Below, one piece after another: positions 12,977 through 25,600 of a stretch of DNA of 64,000 nt. The notes beneath the pieces were generated by a model. The model had not been told where the DNA came from and searched no databases. It worked only from the letters and a program-made list of their open reading frames with translations. Each line of letters begins with the position of its first letter. Positions within the stretch are counted from its first letter, which is position 1. The stretch lies in assembly GCF_000611645.1 (NCBI RefSeq), contig NW_014013614.1, positions 1 to 64,000 on the forward strand, given 5' to 3'. The DNA is from Monoraphidium neglectum (lineage: Eukaryota; Chlorophyta; Chlorophyceae; Sphaeropleales; Selenastraceae). The position numbers and the translations under genes were made by a program.

Positions 12977-14961
12977 GGTTGCCGTGACAACCTGCCATTT
13001 GGCATGGGAAAGAAGCGCCGTCTGTCCATCGTCCTGCTGCTGAGTAGCAGGTGTGCGGCCAGCAACCGCTTGGCCAAGCCGCTGCCACTGCAGCAGCAAG
13101 GTCTTGCACATGTGAGCATTGCGCACCACCAATCCAGCGGAAGCTAGCCGCCGAAGCACCACCCACGTCAGAGACGCACCTGTGCAACTGCTGAGCTAAT
13201 TGTGCCTCCCACTGCAGCTGCTGCTGATGTCCCTGCTCGTGAATCTGTTTCCACGCCTGAAAGCAGCTGCTGTCCAGTGGACACAAACGCCGGTGAGGTC
13301 CTGTTTGCCTCTAGTTCCGTCTGCTGTCCTTCACCTCCTGCGGTGTGGGTCATGGGGGGAAAGGCTTGCCACGGCAGCATGACCACTGCCAGGTGCTGTG
13401 GACGAACACCAGCCGGGCGGTGACATTTCTGCGCCACTCATATTGCTTGTTGGCATAGCTAAAGCTTATACATAACCAATATCCAATCAAGACGTTCAAG
13501 AAAAGCGTCAGCTGCACCGTCCGGCTGGCAAGGCGCGGCTGCTCGGCCGACGGCGCACACCGCCTAGTGTGTCTTGTTTTCGCAGACGCAGAGCAGAGTG
13601 CCCGCCATTGCCACAACAAGATGTGCGCGCACCACTTGGGACCTGCTCTGACGCTGCTTCGTCAGATGGGGCTCGCCGTGTGGAGCTCCCTTGGCCCATG
13701 GATGCAGTCAACTGCATCGACAGCAGGCGCGAGCACGATGGCAGCGCAAACAGTCAACTGCGCGCCGGAGGTGCGGGCCTGCTGGCACACGGCACCGGCA
13801 CACCAGTACAGACGACACACAGAGCGAAGGTCTTCCATCGTCTCTGCAGCCAGCCAGTCTGCCTGCACGCAACACCGTTGATGGAGGCCGCACTCACCCG
13901 CGCCCACGCCGGGTCTCATCCTTGGCGTAGTCCTATGGGCAAAGTAACATGGCCACTTGCTGCTTCCACGAATCCCGCCCCGATCTGCTGCACCGCCCGT
14001 CTGCGGTGAAGGTCAAAATGTCCACCCTCGGCTGCTGTGTAGTTGTCCTGCAATTGTATGTTTAGCCTAATTCACATACACCTGTCTCACACAACGATCA
14101 CCCTTGTACTGGCCCGGACCTCTCCAACCCCCACCCGCTCCCGTCGCAGGGCTACAGCTAAAACTCCCCTCCGTGCCTGCTGTTTTCACAGGAGCTTGAT
14201 TTGATGTTTATTCGTGTCTTCTTGCTCCACACCGTACAGTCCTCTTGGGGAGGGGCCCGCCAAAAGGTTGGGTGGACGGACCACCCTGCCGGCCACCCAG
14301 CCACCTTACAGGGTGACAACTTTTGCGACTCGGCCATCCATACCCATAAAGTGCGCCTGCTACTGTAGCTGTGAATAACACTCAGATACACACATGTGCT
14401 AGATACGGCCACACAGGCAACATATCGACACCACCCTGCTGAAGCTCCGACACGCAGCCTGCACACTCATGTTTATCATAGTTGCCAAAGAATTGAGGGC
14501 TTAAGAGTTTACACTGCTGCAGATGCTAGGCCGCACAGTGAAAATCTGATTCTCTGGTGGCACATACTAGACGCGTGTATGGTGCAAGTACTGATGGGAT
14601 GCTGCAGCACCAGCAGGCAAGATGTGATGAGGTTGGCCACGCCGATTGCCCCAAGGCAAATTTGTGAGGCGAAGAGCAATGCACGGGTATGTCATACATA
14701 TGTGGATGCACGCATTTATGATAGCCTATACAACAAAAAACCTTCGAAAAGTAGGGAAAATCAAGTGGGTCGTGCATAAGCTCGCCCGCACACTCACATC
14801 TCAGGCGGATGCACGCAAAATGCACTCAGGTGGAGCAGCTTCATTGAAACATGTATTGCGATTTGAGAGCTCAGGAGGTGTTCGACCAGCGTGTTTGCAG
14901 CCCAGCCGTTGGTGACGTGCGTTGTTACGTGCAGCGTGCCAGATAGACCAGGCAGCCATGC
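12977..14961. other. Intergenic / 5' flank of the HECT gene
   Basis: The region lies between two leftward genes. The part next to 12976 may contain upstream coding or 5'UTR exons of the HECT gene: the reading frame stays open to about 13162, and a Gln-rich minus-strand frame at 13286-13179 ends in a good donor (CAG/GTGCGT). I could not join these in phase. From 13,600 to 14,960 I see no supportable gene. Confidence 0.4.
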
Positions 14962-17900
14962 CTAGTGTCCAGGATGGGGCAGGTGGGATGGAAGGCTGAC
15001 TGCCAGGGAGGCGCCGGAAGGCGCGTTGGAGCGAGAAGTTTGGGGTCTGGACACGGCAACGAAAGACCTTTTGGCAACCCCGTCCTTGGGACCGCACGTG
15101 TTGACCAACGGCGCGACCCTCAGCAGCCCCATTGTTGCTGCAAACGCGGGTGCAGAGAGGATCAGCAGCCACAGGGCAGGTATCAGCCGGGCGGCGGCAG
15201 AGGAGGATCCCACAGCCATGCTCAGCGCCGTCACGATGGCAGGCGCGACACCACCCAGGGCGCAGCCGGTGTTGTACGACAGGCTGAAGCCTGTGTGTGG
15301 GGCAGAAAAATGTTTGAGGATGTTGAAAACTGACTAGACAAACTCAAGACTGCGCAGGGATAGGTAGATAGATAAGTTACTCATGCCATAGCATCACTGC
15401 CATCGCAGTGATGCGCAGGGATACACAGCCAGCCAGATATCTGCCCCTCATCAGCCCTGCGCAGGGCGGCATGCCGCACATGCGAGCCTCACCTGTAGAG
15501 CGCATCTCGGTGGGGTATACATAGACAAAAGCGGCCGCATGGATGCCTGCGTTGCACGCGTGTGCGCACGTATGTGTGTGTGTGTGTGTGTGTGTGTTGA
15601 TGTGCATGCGTAATTGCAGGTGGGTAGCTGGGGGGAGTAAATGAGTGGCAGCCAAACACTGGTTGCCATCTCTAGGGGTGTGTCTGGGGTGCAGCGTGTT
15701 TGTCAGAGGACGCGCTTGGCTGTGTAACCAGGTGTGGCACGGCCCTCATGCCACCGAGCAGGCCCAAGGGTGTCAACCTTGCTCCCTCGCTCTCACCCTG
15801 CCGTATCTACAATCCCCTTCTCACCAAGCGCAAAGCCACACCACCCCAGCCCTAGGTTTGTCATGATCCAAGCGCCAGCCACGGAGCCGGTGTCAAAAAT
15901 GGCGATGGTGCCGAGGCAGAAAAGAGAGAGCAGCCATGTGGACGCACTACACAACACCAGGCAGGGCGTGCGCAGTGCAACCCAGCCACCAAGAAGAATG
16001 CCCACGTACTCCACCACCTGTGTTTGAGGATAAGCAAACAAACCGCAAACCTGACCAATGGCGCACAATTCTGCGTGTCGATCAACAGCACTGCAGACGC
16101 CTCAAACAAGCTTGACATTTGCTTGCACACTGGCACTAGTACATGTCATGTGCTGGCTCAAATATTTTCTTGACCTCTGTGTGCCTTGGATTCAGTGTGC
16201 ATTGGTTCCAGTGTGCATTTGATTCAGTTGGATCGCACATCCCTGCAGGTTGTGGGTTGCTAGCATATCTCGACACCAGCCTCGGCGGGTGCAATCGCGC
16301 CCTCACCATGCTCGTCAAGACCATCCCGTAGGAGAGCTCTGTGGACATGACACCAGTCGTGCGCAGCCGAGCCGGCATCCAGGCATACTGGACAGAGGCG
16401 AAGGGTGCGTAATGCACGCAGGCTGAGCACTAAAACTTTTGTGTGCACGGTATGCATAAAACTTGCTCACACAGGTAAGCGGTTGCAGGAGCAGACCTAT
16501 CGCTGCAAGCATTGCAAGCCACGCAGCTGCAGCTGCGAGACCATCCTATCTGCACAGACACTGCCCACTCATGCTGTTTCAGCCTACATCCACACGTCCA
16601 CAGGCTCACCACAACGTAGATGGCACTTGCCAGCCACGTAACAAAAGTGACGTCCAGCAGCAGTCCTATCGGCCGCCGGCGCAGCAGGCGTACCATTGGC
16701 AATCGGTGGCCCGCCCATGAGAGAGCGCTCTGGCCCAGCGCCTCGCGTGCAGCTGGCGTGGCGACTTGAACCTTGCCCTGGTGCTCCTCGTCTGCATGGC
16801 CGCCCTCAACCCTGCGCACGGCCAGGAACTCATCGCTTTCCACCATGTGAACACGCAACAAGAATGCGGTAACAACAAAGGGAACTGCCACCAAGAACGG
16901 CAGGCGCCAGCCCCAGAGCCCCATTTGCGCTTTTAGCCAAAGGGAATGGAAAAGGTGAGAACAGCAGGAGAGGAGGGCTTGGTGAGAAAATGGACCGGAG
17001 CAGGGCGCAGCTGAATGGACCCCACAAAAGGAGCAGAGCTGGAGCCCTGTAACTGACGAGGTGTGTGCCGAACACAGCTTACCCATCTCATTACCGCCAC
17101 ACCTGCAAACGCCAAAGCAAAAGTGCGTCGTGTATGTTCCGCCCGGCCTCCACACCTTGAGTAGTGGTGGCGTTGACGATCATAACCACAGACATCCCTA
17201 CGATGCCGCCGAGCGCGCATGATGCCGCGATGAGCACCGAATGTATAGCCTTTTGGCTGCGCCGACCTGCTTCGTGCACGTACACGATGGCCGTGGTGTA
17301 TTCAGCACCCACTGCGAGCCCCATGCAGATGCGCAGCACTGCCAACAGGGCAGGCGCGGCAGGACCAATGTGATTGTACGTGGGTAGGCAGCCAATAAGC
17401 GTCGTTGATATGCCCATCAGCAGGATCGTAATCAGCAGGGAAACCTGGGGGAAAGGGCAGTCACACGTGACACCAATCATGCTGGGTGGTGGGGGCAGTG
17501 CGGCACTGGTATCGTGCGTCATGGTACTCTCCGCTAATGATTCGCTTGAAACATGCAACAGTACGTGCCTGTCCCTTTCGCATGCATGCACGTTCGCACA
17601 TGTGTGTATGTGTGTGCGAGTATGTGCATGCACGTGTGCATTCCTGCGTACCTGCGTGGCTGCTTGCGCGTGCTGATGTGCGCACGGCTGGTTGGCCCAG
17701 GCGGCCACGCTGACTGACAAGATGCAAGCTGGACTGTGGCTGCACTTGAAAAGATGATTGACCCCGCGGCCGCCACTGCATGCTCACCTTGCGGCCCCAA
17801 ATGTCTCCAACGCTTCCAAACACGATCGCACCCAAAGGTCGCACGATAAAGGCAGCTGCATAGACCTTGTCCACGCGCAGGTGCGCATGAGAAGAGGGCG

Positions 17901-18505
17901 TGAGCGCGGGTGAGGGTGCATGCGACGTAGTGTGATTGGACACTCTTGCCAGCTAGGCAGCTAGGCAACGGCGTATACATGCGTAGAAACGACGTGTGTT
18001 CTGCGGCGACGACGAGCGATTGGCGTCAGCAACTCGCGAGGGCTCGCGAGGGCGCATCTTCATTCACACCATCCAGAACGCCAGGGCCTTGGTCTCCTTG
18101 CTGGCATGAGGAGGGAAGAACGCGTTGGAGATTGGGGCGTCCAGCTGTGCCACGATGCTGAAGTCGTACTGCGACGGCGGCACAGCAAGCAGCGTGGTGC
18201 CAATATTGCTGCGGGACGCGCCAGGGGATCCACGCGAGCAGCCACCACGCCTTGCTCTCCCCGCCTTGGCGCGCAAGTTTACGCTTTATCCCGCCGTGCT
18301 GCCTCGGCATACCACTTACAACTGCTATGCAGCATCAAGAGAGTTGCCTCACCCATTCCATTACGGTGCCTAGCATCAGGGAGACTAGGACGAGCCTGGG
18401 GCAGGCTGGCTTGGAGGCTGCGCTGCATCCCTGGGCGCCTGCCAACGCCAGCCCCTCAGCGTTCCGGCCCGCCGCTTCGCCACCAGCAATAAATTCTTGA
18501 CTCAT
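14962..18505 (-). CDS. MFS transporter, metabolite:H+ symporter (MHS) type
   Basis: The model has nine phase-consistent exons: 18505-18353, 18168-18070, 17865-17788, 17444-17156, 16929-16610, 16387-16307, 16017-15825, 15546-15493 and 15290-14962, for 531 residues. The protein is polytopic. The MHS-family features are clear: a first helix ending GTVMEWYDF, the loop RPLGAIVFGSVGDIWGRK between helices 2 and 3, GLAVGAEYTTAIVYVHEA on helix 4-5, and PTEMRSTG before helix 11. Known MHS members import organic acids, proline/betaine or similar solutes with protons; the substrate here cannot be read from sequence. The start at 18505 (MSQEF) is preferred; an in-frame ATG also lies at 18532. The C-terminal tail after the last helix is long and Ser/Pro-rich. 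No targeting peptide is obvious, so plasma membrane or another endomembrane is equally possible. Confidence 0.85.
15573..15597. repeat. (GT)n microsatellite in transporter intron
   Basis: A run of GT repeats lies in the intron between transporter exons 7 and 8. It is flanked by GTGCGCACGTAT, which is also alternating purine-pyrimidine. Confidence 0.9.
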
Positions 18506-19252
18506 ATATGTATTTTTACTGTTCGCTCGCAAAGCTCAAGCAGGGTCACACATCAGTGGGTCACCCGTGGTTGTCTAGCACAAGGCGCGCGACGAAAGAT
18601 ATGAAGAAAGCCGTTATTGATGCCGAAAGTATTGACGCGTTATCTGCATGCACATATGCGGTGTGCGGCGGAGTGAATTGTCCGACACCTCGCTTCAAGC
18701 GGCGAGAAGCTGTCACAGTTGCGAAGAAGCGGGAAGTTGTGAGCTTTCTCAAGCTGCTTGCCGCACACTTTGCTACTGCGGATCCCCGGTGAGGCGGTTA
18801 CGGCCGACTACGACTCCAAGGTAGTATACTTTCCTTTCTCAACAGTGCAGGCACCAGGCGTGCCTGCTAGCGTGACGGTGGGGTGGGCGGCAGTCGAATT
18901 GCGGCATTGATGGTCACCAATGCAGTGAATTATGCAGTCATTCACACAGGTTCAAGCCGAGGGGATTGCTGCGTATGGTGCATCAACCGACGGGGTTCCA
19001 GCCGCCATCTTGCGGCAAAAGCGTGTCAAATGCGCAGCAGCACAACGCAACCCCTTGGATACACATTCCCGAATGCGCAAAGGTACTGAAGTGATGCTGC
19101 TCATGGGTGTTACAGCGGGTGCTCGAGTCTGCAGGTGCACTAACAGCTAGACAAAGGAGCGACAAGTCTGGTCAGAACAAGACACGCCAAGATATGGAAG
19201 TCAGATTCAACGGGGGAGGTAGCATGCGGAGCGGCAGCGCAAACGTCGCAGC
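18506..19252. other. Intergenic, with part of a dispersed repeat
   Basis: This is the upstream flank of the transporter and the 3' flank of the next leftward gene. A 94-codon plus-strand frame at 18508-18792 is rich in Lys/Arg but has no recognisable domain and runs into the repeat copy at 18757-18832, so I do not call it a gene. Confidence 0.4.
18757..18832. repeat. Dispersed repeat, copy A
   Basis: The sequence TGCTTGCCGCACACT, then ATCCCCGGTGA, then CGGCCGACTACGACTCCAAG and GTAGTA..TATACTTTC occurs here in the same order as at 20519-20600. The 20-base core CGGCCGACTACGACTCCAAG is identical in both copies. Confidence 0.8.
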
Positions 19253-21801
19253 TTACAGAAGCCCGTTGGAGGCCAGAAATCCCAACGTCAAGAGGACGAG
19301 CACGCCCGCGATGCCACCTGACGAGGGACAAACAACGACAAGAGAGGGTGCGTCAGGCACCAGCCCCTTAGTCATGAGGGGCATCGAATGCAAACACAGA
19401 ATTTGCACCAACTGTGCAACTTTGTACATGCGCCTGCACGCCACGGCGGTCCTGTCTTCTGACCCGGCATAGGCAGTGGCAGCATGTGCAGTGGCATGCG
19501 CTATACGGTGCCCTTCGGCAGCCCGGAAGCCCACCGGCAAGCTGCAGGCTCCTCTTCAGCATGTCAGCTGATGAGGCGCCGTTGTCCTCACTCAGGCCGC
19601 TGGTGACCAACCCTGCGTAGTACTCAACCCCCCCATGGGTTTGCGCCTTCAGCTGTTGCTGTTGCTGCTGCTGCTGCTGCTGCTGCTGGAGTGCTGGAGC
19701 GGAGATCGGCGACTCCGGTTGCTGCTCTTGTGGCTGAGGTGTGTGTGATGCCTGGGCCTGGGAATGCGTTGTTAAGCGACATGATAGGCATGGGAGCCCC
19801 TATGACATAATCAGGTGGATCAGCCGGGCGCGGTGGAAAGCGGCTGCTGCTGGAGCTTGGCCTCCTGCTAGTTCTTGCTCGCCGCCTTCCTCCCCCCGGG
19901 TTGCCGCCACGCACCGTCTGCTGCTCGGTTACAGACTGCACCATGTTGTAAAGCTCCGAGCACCCAATCTCCCGTGGCTCGCGTCTGGCACTCCGGCATT
20001 GCAGCACGATTGCCCGAGCCATGCGCCGTGGCCGCAGCGCGACTGCGTATCCTCGCGCACCCTGCCAGGCATTGCTGCCACAGGCGCCCAGAGCGTTGGT
20101 CGGTGCACACAGCATTGGGCTGCAAGCGATGCGTTATCGACGCGCTTTCAAATTATCAGCGTTCGGGAGAGACTGTGCGCAATTGCGGACAATGGGATTG
20201 CAGTCGAGATCGTCGGGAAGATCGTTGATCATAGGACTGTACACGGTACGATACCGTCCAAATCACAGGTGACAGATGTAAGGCATGGTTACATACTGCC
20301 GCACATGCAAGGCACGGAGGCTTGAGCTTGATCAGGGCACGCACCACCAAACTGTCGTGGCTCATCATCACGATCAGGTGCTGAGGCAGCGTGTCAGCGA
20401 GGCACTGGAAGGCCTGGTGAGCCCTGGTGGAAATCTCAAGTACTTCACCACGTACCTCTGCTGACAAGTTTGATGCAAGGTTGCGGGCAGGGATACCCCA
20501 CTCGCTTTGTGCACTCTGCTGCTTGCCGCACACTAGAATCCCCGGTGATGACACGGCGACGGCCGACTACGACTCCAAGGTAGTAAAGGTATACTTTCAA
20601 TTTTATATCGTAATATTACATGGTGTAAGCACGGCCCAATTGCAAACAAACCCATGACAACCCATGGTTGCTCAACCCCCGTTGTGCTGTTGAAGAATTT
20701 AGCCCTCCCCCGGCCCCAAACACTCCAGACGATCTCGCTCAAAGCGTGCCTGTGGCCCTTTGAATTGTTGACATCGCACTGTTACACATAACTCAGCTTG
20801 GAAACTAGTTGAAGATGCAGCAATGCAGCTAATTGATATTGACCAGCTCGCCTACAGGCACCACCTGCTCGGCAAGCAATATGTACTGTATGGAAATCTA
20901 CGGCAGAAGCAAGGTGGAGTAAATACCGCAATTCAAAGTTTAAGGCCCAAGGGAGTCGTCTCTGTTGTACCACTTAGCCGGTGTGGTTCTTGACCACACA
21001 AGGCCCACCGCCCTCACCGTAGCACCGCTGCTGCGCAGTGCACAGCCCCAAGGCGCATTTGCGGCCCCCAGCTCTACTGGACATCGTCCTGAGGGTGCAT
21101 ATATAGCAATGGTTGGCATGAGCAACAAACACACCAAGACCAGAGTGGGTGATGTCTCAAATGCGAGTGAAGCGGCTCTCGCACACACCGGAACGCCTGC
21201 AATCGGACCCATTGCCTTGACCCACCGTGGGGATCAGGAAGGGGCATGGCAGACCTAGCCTGTCTAAGAGTTTAATGAGCCCTTCACTCGGTGCACCACA
21301 CACCTTAAACGTGCCCCAGTTGCCGCGACCGCCACCCTCTTTCTTAGGACCCTCCTTCAGCTTGTGGCCATCACCTGTTGGGTTTGAAGGCACCACGCGA
21401 GCGTGGCGGGGGCGTGCGGGACCGAGCCAGAGGGCAACGCGGGGTCGGTGTGGTGCAGGGCGGCTGAGCCGGTGCAGCGTGTCATGGGTGGCAACAACTC
21501 TCCTCAACAGTCAGGCTAGCTTAAAGGGCCACAGCAAATCAGTGAAAACCTGCCATGCAGCATCCCTGCATCAGTGGCTTCGCTTCTGTGTGGCGGGATG
21601 CCTTATGCTCCTTGATTGTGCAGGACGCTGGCTTCAACGTCGCCCTACAAGCATGCAGTCGTGCAGCTTCATTACAAGGGGGCTAATACGCTCACCGCTG
21701 TGGCGCTCCATGCGTGCGTTCTTAGCCACTTCGTGCTTCTTGTGGTCATCATGCTTGTGAGCTATCTTGGCGCTGTGCTCGTCGGGCTTGACTGCCTCCA
21801 T
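19253..21801 (-). CDS. Small HABP4/SERBP1-motif protein with predicted C-terminal membrane anchor
   Basis: I propose four exons: 21801-21696, 21374-21304, 19757-19535 and 19317-19253, giving 154 residues. All phases agree and the total is a multiple of three. Exons 1-2 encode a very basic, His/Lys-rich segment ending GDGHKLKEGPKKEGGGRGNW, the glycine/lysine motif of the HABP4/PAI-RBP1 (SERBP1, Stm1) family that binds RNA and idle ribosomes. Exon 3 has a polyQ run and then VEYYAGLVTSGLSED and ADMLKRSLQLAG. Exon 4 adds one hydrophobic helix, GIAGVLVLLTLGFLASNGLL, directly before the stop. Each half is convincing as coding sequence. The join across a 1.5 kb intron containing a repeat is less sure: there may be two genes, and upstream exons are possible because the frame is open 5' of 21801. 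I do not recognise the exon 3-4 family. Confidence 0.45.
19651..19689. repeat. CTG/CAG repeat coding for polyQ
   Basis: A CTG run with TTG interruptions on the plus strand reads as CAG/CAA on the minus strand. It encodes about 13 Gln in the small HABP4-motif gene. Confidence 0.8.
20483..20600. repeat. Dispersed repeat, copy B
   Basis: This is the longest copy. It begins GGGATACCCCACTCGCTTTG, shared with copy C near 60,375, then TGCTTGCCGCACACT, CCCCGGTGA, the core CGGCCGACTACGACTCCAAG and GTAGTAAAGGTATACTTTC, all shared with copy A. It sits inside the long proposed intron of the HABP4-motif gene. Confidence 0.8.
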
Positions 21802-22642
21802 GCTCGACGGTCCTGCGCTGTCCTGCTGGTCAAGCGGCTGAAAGTGGCCAAGGAGCAGGTAAGGGGGCGGAAATAGAGGTCTGGCGCACAGTTGTCTGGG
21901 ATACATGGCAATCAGCAGCCAAAGAGTGCGGCGCGAGGGCACTTCAAGTTGCAAGCTGTCGTGCCCCTGTCGCATCGTTGCTGCGCCATGGGTGGGGCCA
22001 TGCCCCATGTGCGTGCCGCTCATCCCGTTCAACCAAGTGAAGCAAAACTCTGTACACGCTTGCTTTGGCTGTTGCATACGGGCTCGCTTCATTCCGTTTC
22101 GAGATCACGCATCCTGCCACGACAGCACCTCACCAAAGATAGGGAGCGACTGCGTCGAAGAGGATCCAGAAAAATCATGTGATTTTCACACTGTTGAAAT
22201 AGTCCCTCGGCACGAATGTGCTGGCCCAGAAGCCTTTCGCCCGTATGAGTAATATCATAATGGCTCAGGTGTTTGCCGAGCAAATGAGCAACGAAGGACG
22301 ATACGGTGATAACCACCGCAAATGGGCAAGCTTTTAAATTTTCAGTATCGTAACGCTAGCTGTAGACAGCAGCCAAATCGCTCGCCCAACCAACCGCGTC
22401 GACTGCTCGCAAATAGTGTACGGTACACTTCTTGCGCCATTCAGCGAGGACGGTTTGGCGGGTCTTTAGATTCAAATGTTAGTTCATGCACACGGCTGTG
22501 TAAGGGAGGCACACACCAAGCGCGTGTTGCGACCTGCTGCCCTGGCTCCTTTGTTGGCATGTGGCCCCGTCCCAACGCGCCGCTCCCTCCACACCATAAT
22601 ACAACACCATCCCAAGGGAATGCAGCTAGATTTTTGAAAGAC
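21802..22642. other. Divergent intergenic region
   Basis: This lies between the leftward HABP4-motif gene and the rightward glycosyltransferase gene, so it should hold both promoters. No clear TATA box or known motif stands out. Additional 5' exons of the leftward gene may lie at 21800-22300. Confidence 0.35.
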
Positions 22643-25600
22643 ATGCGTGGCCCACTGTTCACCGCGCTCTCCGGCGGAGACCCTGACCCTCGGCAACCGC
22701 TGCTGGTACAGCACCTCCGCCGTCGCCGGCGGACGAGTGCCGGGCGCCCCTGTGCAGTACCTGCAGCTGTAGCGCTCGCGGCTACGGCTCTCATCCTGCT
22801 GGGTTTGCTGGGCGCGTCGCTGCACCGCGCAGATTTGTTTGCTGGAGTGCTCGCAGGCGCTTTGAGAGGCGCCAGTAGCGCGGTCAGCTTGACGAAGGGC
22901 CCGAAGCCACTGGCCTACCCTGTTTGGTGGTGAGCATAGTGCAAGCGCCTGACTGGTGAAGCGCGGGCCTCAGGTACCAAGGCTTCCGCAGCTGTCGACA
23001 CTGACGGGTGATCGGCCGCTTGCGGCCCAGCCTATGTCATCACTGAATGCGCACAACCGACCCGTGCGCAGGTTTGCACCATTCTACTCAGGTTCTGGTT
23101 ACGGCAGTGAGGCGCTCAGCTATGTTGCAGCAATGCTGGGCACAGGGGCCTTCCGGCCGCAAGATGTGTGGGTGACTCATTCTGGTGACACGGTGACGCC
23201 GGCAGTTGTGAGGGCCATGGAGGCCTCGGGGCGCAGCATGCTCCAACAGCAGGTGCGGGGTAGCACACACGCAGTGGTCGGCAGCAGGCATACTACTGGA
23301 CTGAGCGGCGTGGCCTGGAGCTTGTCCATGAGAGGGTTGCTCTACAGGCAGCGACCAGCTCACCCTGGGGGCCCTGCCTGTACACACAACCATCCCTCTT
23401 GCGCGGCTAGAAGGCCTCCTCCCCTGAGCCCCCTCCCTCTCCAACATGCACCCACACCTGTGCGGCCAGGAGTACGCGCGCCTATCGCGGGGCGCTCTGC
23501 CTGAGGCCGACTTGCAGCGCCCCGCCATTGCCATCTGCCACTCTTTTCCCGAGTGCTGGGCGCGCCGCAAGCCGCGCACCTGGGCCGCGATGAGGGACGA
23601 TCCCCCAATGGCTGCCCCAGGCTGTCCCTGCCCCCCTAGCGGCTCTGATGAGGTCGCGTACCGTATCGGACGCACCATGTGAGCCCAGGCCGAGGTCCTG
23701 CTTTCCCTATTAAGCATGGAAGCTTGCTTGCTGTTTGCACGTGCTCTTAGCTATAGCGTCATCTGTATTGTTGCTCTCTCATGTTCTGCACACGTGTCGC
23801 CCCGCCTGCACTGGTCTAGGTACGAGACTGCAGGGCTGCCCCAGCACCTGGTGGCCCACTGCAACGCCATGGATGAGGTGAGTCAGGACTCATGGGAGCA
23901 CGCAAGAGTGACACGCAGGATGGAGATGCTCACACCATGTAGGTTTTTGCCTTCTCATGTGGCGTTGCACTGCCAGCTCACACATGCACTGTGTCCAGAT
24001 GTTGCCTCTGCCTCCGCAATGACCCTCCTGAGCAGGTGTGGGTGCCAACAGAATTCAACCGCCAGACGTTCATCACTGCTGGTGTGAAACCTACGAAGCT
24101 GCGGGTGGTTGAGGAGGGTGAGTGCTGAGAGTCGGCTGGGCAGAACACGCAATTTCGTTGCACTGCGAAATGACCACGAACAAGTTGCACCGGGGTGCAA
24201 GGAATTTACGTGTGTTATGCCACCAGTGACTGGCCCCAAAGTAACCGCGGTCGTCCACGCGCTACGACCCTGCAGGTATCAACACAACGCGCTGGGACCC
24301 ACGGGCCTTTGCCCCCTTGGACCCCCTGGACCTGGGGCCACAGCAGCTCACAGGGTTGCCCAGGGGAGCGGTGCAGGCAGTGGACCGTGACGCTGATCCC
24401 GGCGCTCGCAGCCTCAGCAGGCAGGTACTGGACAAAACTGGCAGCAGCAGTGCACCTGGACAAAGAGATTCAACAGGGGCCCAGAAACCATTTGGTGAGT
24501 GCTTGGCAACCCTGGTGGCGCGAGCTTGGTCAAAAGGTTATGTTGCCACCTGCTCGTGTTTTCGCATCATGATTATGGTTGGAACATACATGGCACAACA
24601 ATTGATATTGTGTGCAACCACCTCACAGTTTTCCTGAGTGTGTTCAAGTTGGAGGCCCGCAAGGGATGGTGAGCGGGGTCAGGCTTGATCAGCGAGGCAG
24701 GGGTTGGCCCTGCACTGCACTGACCCCCCTTTTTGGGAGCCTAGCACTTGCCGACATCACAAAAGTGACAGCAACCCTCAGCCCCAACCCCAGCCTCCCC
24801 CCACATCTTTCGCTGGGCCAGGGATGTGTTGCTGGATGCTTTCCTCTCAGAGTTTGGTCCCCAAGAGAACGTTGAGGTGCGTACACATGGTTGTAATTGA
24901 TTTGACCTAGGCAGGGCTCAAACGATTTAATCTCCCTGATTCGTGCGTGCCCTGGCAGCCATACCCGCCCTTGGGAGCATGTGAAGATGAGGGACCAACA
25001 CCCGACCCCATCTTGATGTGCCACCCCCTTGCGCCTGTCACACAACGGGTCACCAGCTGCACATCCTGACGAAGCCGTACCCTGGCAGCCACCGCAAGTC
25101 TGCCGACGGCGTAGAGGATGTCATGTGGCGGTGGCTGGAGCGTGCCAGGGGACTAACGCGCGAGAGGGATGCGGCAAGGCTGCCGCGCGTGTTTGTATAC
25201 GCGCGCCACATTGCAGACGATGTCTACCCTCGCCTTTACCTTGGTGCGCTGAGCGCACTCTCCACGGCCTCACGTGGCTTGCCCAGCCTGCGCAACTGCC
25301 GAGTATGCATCAGCAGCAGCGGCACACTCGCTATTGTCAAGTCAAGTGTCTGGCAATGCGACGAGCCATAGAAACGAGCTAAACGACGCCATGGATGCCG
25401 CCTTCCTTCCTGTACCTCACAGGTGGCGATGCCATAGTGCTGCCCACCCGTGGTGAGGGTTGGGGCCGTCCTCAAATGGAAGCCATGTCGCTGGGGCGCC
25501 CCCTCATCACCACCAACTGGAGCGGCCCCACAGCCTACATCAACCACAAGGTAGCCTACCCGTTGGCCTTTGAGGGCCTGTCGAACGCCGCCGAAGGTGA

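Noticed and set aside
18508..18792. 94-codon plus-strand frame rich in Lys/Arg
   Set aside because: No known domain, no splice support, and its end overlaps a dispersed repeat.
20940..21212. 90-codon minus-strand frame with a hydrophobic stretch inside the long HABP4-motif intron
   Set aside because: It could not be joined in phase to flanking exons and has no recognisable family.
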